From Pelagadaptatus sp034112445 (GTDB lineage Bacteria; Pseudomonadota; Gammaproteobacteria; Pseudomonadales; Cellvibrionaceae): a DNA stretch of 64,000 bases. The translations under genes were made by a program, and so were the position numbers. The notes beneath the pieces are model-generated. The model did no database searches, was not told the origin of the DNA, and saw only the letters and a list, made by a program, of their open reading frames with translations. The DNA lies in the NCBI GenBank assembly GCA_034112445.1, contig JAWUVI010000014.1, positions 392,200 through 456,199 on the forward strand, given 5' to 3'. Below are positions 61,475 to 64,000 of the stretch, one piece after another (within the stretch, counting starts at the first letter, position 1; each line of letters opens with the position of its first letter).

Positions 61475-63073
61475 ATGTCGACTATTACTCAAGACATCGA
61501 AACAATCTCTGCAGCTAAGTCTGCTGCTGGCAGCCCTTGGGATGCAATCAACCCAGAATCTGCTGCTCGTATGCGCGCACAGAACAAATTCAAAACTGGC
61601 CTAGACATAGCTCAGTACACCGCTGACATCATGCGTGCTGACATGGCTGCGTTCGACAAAGACAAAACCAAGTACACCCAGTCTTTGGGTTGCTGGCACG
61701 GTTTTGTTGGTCAGCAGAAGATGATATCTATCAAGAAGCATTTTAACGGCCAAACTGACCGTCGCTACTTGTACCTTTCTGGATGGATGGTTGCTGCTTT
61801 GCGCTCTGATTTCGGTCCCCTTCCTGACCAATCTATGCACGAAAAGACTTCTGTTGCCAACCTAGTTGAAGAACTGTACACCTTCTTGCGTCAAGCTGAT
61901 GCACGTGAGCTAGGCGGTTTGTTCCGTGAACTAGACGCGGCTCGTGAAGCTGGCGATAGCGCTGCTGAAGCCAAAATCCAAGATCAAATTGACAACCACG
62001 TAACTCACGTTGTGCCGATTGTTGCTGATATCGATGCAGGATTCGGTAACGCTGAAGCAACTTACTTGATGGCTAAGCAAATGATCGAAGCCGGTGCTTG
62101 TGCACTGCAGATAGAAACCCAAGTTGCTGATGAAAAGCAATGTGGTCACCAGGACGGTAAAGTAACTGTTCCTCACGCTGACTTCCATTCTAAAATCCGC
62201 GCATTGCGTTATGCTTTCCTAGAGCTAGGCATCGACAACGGTATCATCGTTGCTCGTACTGACTCTGAAGGTGCTGGTCTTACTAAAGAAATCGCTGTTG
62301 TTAAAGAAAAAGGCGATTCTGGTGATATCTACAACTCTTACCTAGATGTTGAAGAAATCAACGTTGCTGACATGGCTGAAGGCGATGTTGTCTTTAACCG
62401 TGACGGCAAGCTAGTTCGTCCTAAGCGTCTACCTTCTGGTCTATACCAGTTCCGTCAAGGTACTGGCCATGAGCGTTGCGTATTCGAGTGTATCGGTGCT
62501 ATCAATGCTGGTGCTGACATGCTTTGGATCGAAACTGCAGTTCCAACTGTTAGCGAAATCGCTGGCATGATGGACGACGTTCGTAAGGTTCACCCAGATG
62601 CGAAACTTGTTTATAACAACTCTCCATCTTTCAACTGGACGCTAAACTTCCGTCAGCAGACTTTCGACTCTATGGTTGAAGCTGGTGAAGACGTTTCTGC
62701 ATACGATCGTAACAACCTAATGTCTGCTGAATATGACGATTCTGAATTGTCTGCAGTAGCTGATGCTCGCATCAAGACTTTCCAAGCTGATACAGCTCGT
62801 GAAGCGAACGTATTCCATCACTTGATCACTCTACCTACTTATCACACAACTGCATTGTCTGTTGATAACTTGGCTAAAGAGTACTTCGGTGAAGCTGGTA
62901 TGTTGGGTTATGTTGAAGGCGTTCAGCGTAAAGAGATCCGTCAAGGTATCGCTTGCGTTAAGCACCAGAACATGTCTGGTTCAGACATGGGCGACGACCA
63001 CAAAGAATACTTTGCTGGCGAAAACGCTCTTAAAGCTGGTGGCGCTAAGAACACTTCTAACCAGTTCTCTTAA
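61475..63073 (+). CDS. aceA: Isocitrate lyase
   Basis: A 532-residue enzyme that cleaves isocitrate to succinate and glyoxylate. The active-site loop is KQCGH, in QVADEKQCGHQDGK; also VPIVADIDAGFGNAEATY and YNNSPSFNW. The length is that of the long isocitrate lyases of Pseudomonas, not the 434-residue E. coli type. ATG 61475 follows AAGGAAGGA. The gene uses a noticeably narrower codon set than its neighbours (GCT, GGT, CGT, AAC, GAA), suggesting high expression. The stop codon is inside a 16-bp tandem repeat. Confidence 0.96.
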   Translation: MSTITQDIETISAAKSAAGSPWDAINPESAARMRAQNKFKTGLDIAQYTADIMRADMAAFDKDKTKYTQSLGCWHGFVGQQKMISIKKHFNGQTDRRYLYLSGWMVAALRSDFGPLPDQSMHEKTSVANLVEELYTFLRQADARELGGLFRELDAAREAGDSAAEAKIQDQIDNHVTHVVPIVADIDAGFGNAEATYLMAKQMIEAGACALQIETQVADEKQCGHQDGKVTVPHADFHSKIRALRYAFLELGIDNGIIVARTDSEGAGLTKEIAVVKEKGDSGDIYNSYLDVEEINVADMAEGDVVFNRDGKLVRPKRLPSGLYQFRQGTGHERCVFECIGAINAGADMLWIETAVPTVSEIAGMMDDVRKVHPDAKLVYNNSPSFNWTLNFRQQTFDSMVEAGEDVSAYDRNNLMSAEYDDSELSAVADARIKTFQADTAREANVFHHLITLPTYHTTALSVDNLAKEYFGEAGMLGYVEGVQRKEIRQGIACVKHQNMSGSDMGDDHKEYFAGENALKAGGAKNTSNQFS

Positions 63074-63111
63074 TCGAGAGTTCTCTTAATCGAGAGTTCT
63101 CTTAATTGAGG
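63065..63111. repeat. 16-bp tandem repeat across the aceA stop codon
   Basis: TTCTCTTAATCGAGAG occurs at 63065-63080 and 63081-63096, with a partial third copy at 63097-63111 (TTCTCTTAATTGAGG). The TTC-TCT-TAA at the start of the first copy encodes the last two residues and stop of isocitrate lyase. Each unit contains the small palindrome CTCT...AGAG. Confidence 0.85.
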
Positions 63112-63134
63112 CTCTCTTAACAGAGAGTGGTTAG

Positions 63135-63206
63135 TTCGACTTATCCAGTAAGTCGAATGTTCTAAAAAAGAGGTCATCCTTATTTATTTAAGGGTGGCCT
63201 TTTTTT
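63135..63206 (+). terminator. Hairpin and terminator after aceA
   Basis: A perfect 9-bp hairpin, TTCGACTTA/TAAGTCGAA (63135-63157), is followed by a long stem between 63164-63182 (AAAAAAGAGGTCATCCTTA) and 63189-63206, with G-U pairs and ending in a run of seven Ts. Confidence 0.82.
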
Positions 63207-63298
63207 ATGCCTGTAAGAAATGAAAAAAGGGCAGAATCACCGTTAACATGACTTTCTATACTTACACTAGTAGCGTTAATTCATTAGCTAATGCTAGG

Positions 63299-64000
63299 CT
63301 AAGGCGCTGTTTGACCTAGTTGAAGTGTCGGTGAAAACTCAAACGTAGAGCCGAGCTCTTTTGGTATTTTAGGGTAGGGATTTGCCGCCAATGCTGCGGT
63401 TTTCGCCCAGTGATCAATTTCTGGATTACCGCTGGATTGAATAATCTTAACGCTGGTTGCAACCGATCCGTATTGCAGTTTAATTTTTAAACGCACAGTG
63501 CCTTGGTAATCCGCTTTTGCGGCTAGGCGTTGATTGAGATACTGAGTTAGTACTTTATGGTATGAGCGATAGGTTGGGTCTTCACTGCCTTCCAGCGCTT
63601 CGACTTGAGCACGGCTATCATTATTGGTCTGGCTTTCTTGCTGAGCTTTGGGTTGAGTTGCAACTACTTCTGTTTTTTCTACCAGTTCTTCAATTTCGAC
63701 CTCGGGTGTCGTAACTTCCGGTGTTATTTCTTCGCTTTCAAGCAAAGTCTTTCTTTTGTTGTTAGCTTGGCTGCTTATCAGCTTTTCATCTTGGCTTTTG
63801 TTAACGCTTTTCGTCGCCTCTTGTTTAAGCGGTTGGTCATCTGTGGCGCTTGAAGGATCACTGGCTTGGGAAATCTTTTTTGTATGCTGCTCACTAATTT
63901 GGCCTACTTGCTCTTGTTGTAACAACTCTTGATCTTGCTTATCAAGGCGGGCATGAATAATCGAGTGCTCAGATAGATATTTCTGAGGTGGTTCAAACCA
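63299..64000 (-). CDS. TonB-family protein, partial (C-terminal part)
   Basis: The frame stays open to the right window edge (upstream residues begin WFEPPQKYLSEHSIIHARLDK), so the start is outside. Residues in the first half are Gln/Glu/Ser/Thr/Lys rich, the spacer that crosses the periplasm. The C-terminal 90 residues (YHKVLTQYLNQRLAAKADYQGTVRLKIKLQYGS..KIIQSSGNPEIDHWAKTAALAANPYPKIP) form a TonB/TolA-type C-terminal domain. It probably transmits energy from an ExbBD or TolQR motor to outer-membrane receptors. Whether it is TonB or another energy transducer cannot be told from this part. Confidence 0.7.
   Translation of the reverse strand, partial: WFEPPQKYLSEHSIIHARLDKQDQELLQQEQVGQISEQHTKKISQASDPSSATDDQPLKQEATKSVNKSQDEKLISSQANNKRKTLLESEEITPEVTTPEVEIEELVEKTEVVATQPKAQQESQTNNDSRAQVEALEGSEDPTYRSYHKVLTQYLNQRLAAKADYQGTVRLKIKLQYGSVATSVKIIQSSGNPEIDHWAKTAALAANPYPKIPKELGSTFEFSPTLQLGQTAP

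Noticed and set aside
1..64000. CRISPR array, prophage, integron or defence island
   Set aside because: No regularly spaced repeats, phage structural genes, integrase or known defence genes were seen; the single IS30 is the only complete mobile element.

Overview
The window looks like a chromosome segment of a moderately AT-rich gammaproteobacterium related to the Pseudomonas/Cellvibrio/Oceanospirillum group, probably marine. Reasons: tig-clpP-clpX, etfBA next to ETF-quinone oxidoreductase, fadBA, a long (532-residue) isocitrate lyase with malate synthase G, a FabY-like ketosynthase, and the DUF1285/DUF4823/DUF2788/DUF1631/DUF3806 families all fit that group. This placement is by recognition only; no search was run. 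Coding density is high and most genes are core-genome. I see no rRNA, prophage, CRISPR array or defence island.

Layout. 1-743: end of a molybdenum hydroxylase operon (isoquinoline 1-oxidoreductase type). 950-4096: a possible 18-residue peptide, an RNase HI-like protein and the HrpB helicase. 4317-6630: polysaccharide deacetylase, a decayed gap and an orphan periplasmic solute-binding protein. 6754-11014: a MacAB-like export operon with separate ATPase and two permeases. 11167-16612: Prc protease, exonuclease III, a hybrid sensor kinase with a degenerate ATP site, and a DUF2788 protein. 16764-22537: etfBA, ETF-QO, DUF1285 protein, DUF4823 lipoprotein and TetR regulator. 22793-24697: small unknown gene, rsuA, HAD phosphatase. 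24771-25863: a complete IS30-family element inserted into the 5' end of a second solute-binding protein gene. 26813-32731: CvfB-like protein, hemN with an ANR/FNR-type site, a candidate structured small RNA, a Lon-like protease and trmH. 32807-36706: clpX, clpP, tig and tRNA-Leu(UAG). 37124-45636: phosphomannose-isomerase-like protein, fadA/fadB with two PsrA-like boxes, XRE-cupin regulator, FabY-like synthase and a GlxA-type regulator. 45668-53351: glpK, DUF1631 protein, PilZ protein, cold-shock protein and a set of poorly known genes with ndpA. 53636-57598: MoxR ATPase, VWA protein, MscS channel, NUDIX hydrolase. 58029-63073: malate synthase G, LysR regulator and isocitrate lyase. 63299-64000: a TonB-type protein running off the end.

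How the genes fit together. Fatty-acid catabolism is a theme: FadBA oxidises acyl-CoA, EtfBA and ETF-QO carry the electrons to quinone, and isocitrate lyase plus malate synthase run the glyoxylate shunt on the acetyl-CoA. Two operator-like AAAC-N4-GTTT sites flank the fadBA -10 box and match the PsrA type known from Pseudomonas. Protein quality control is a second theme (Tig, ClpXP, Prc, Lon-like). c-di-GMP signalling is suggested by the PilZ protein beside a DUF1631 protein that carries an internal duplication.

No clearly new multi-gene system stands out. The most novel-looking element is the intergenic transcript candidate at 29364-29552: promoter-like hexamers, three stem-loops, two copies of a UCCCCCAA motif and an intrinsic terminator. 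Also notable are the IS30 insertion that seems to give its target gene a new TTG start, a sensor kinase that has lost its ATP-binding glycine boxes, and several perfect palindromes in promoter regions.
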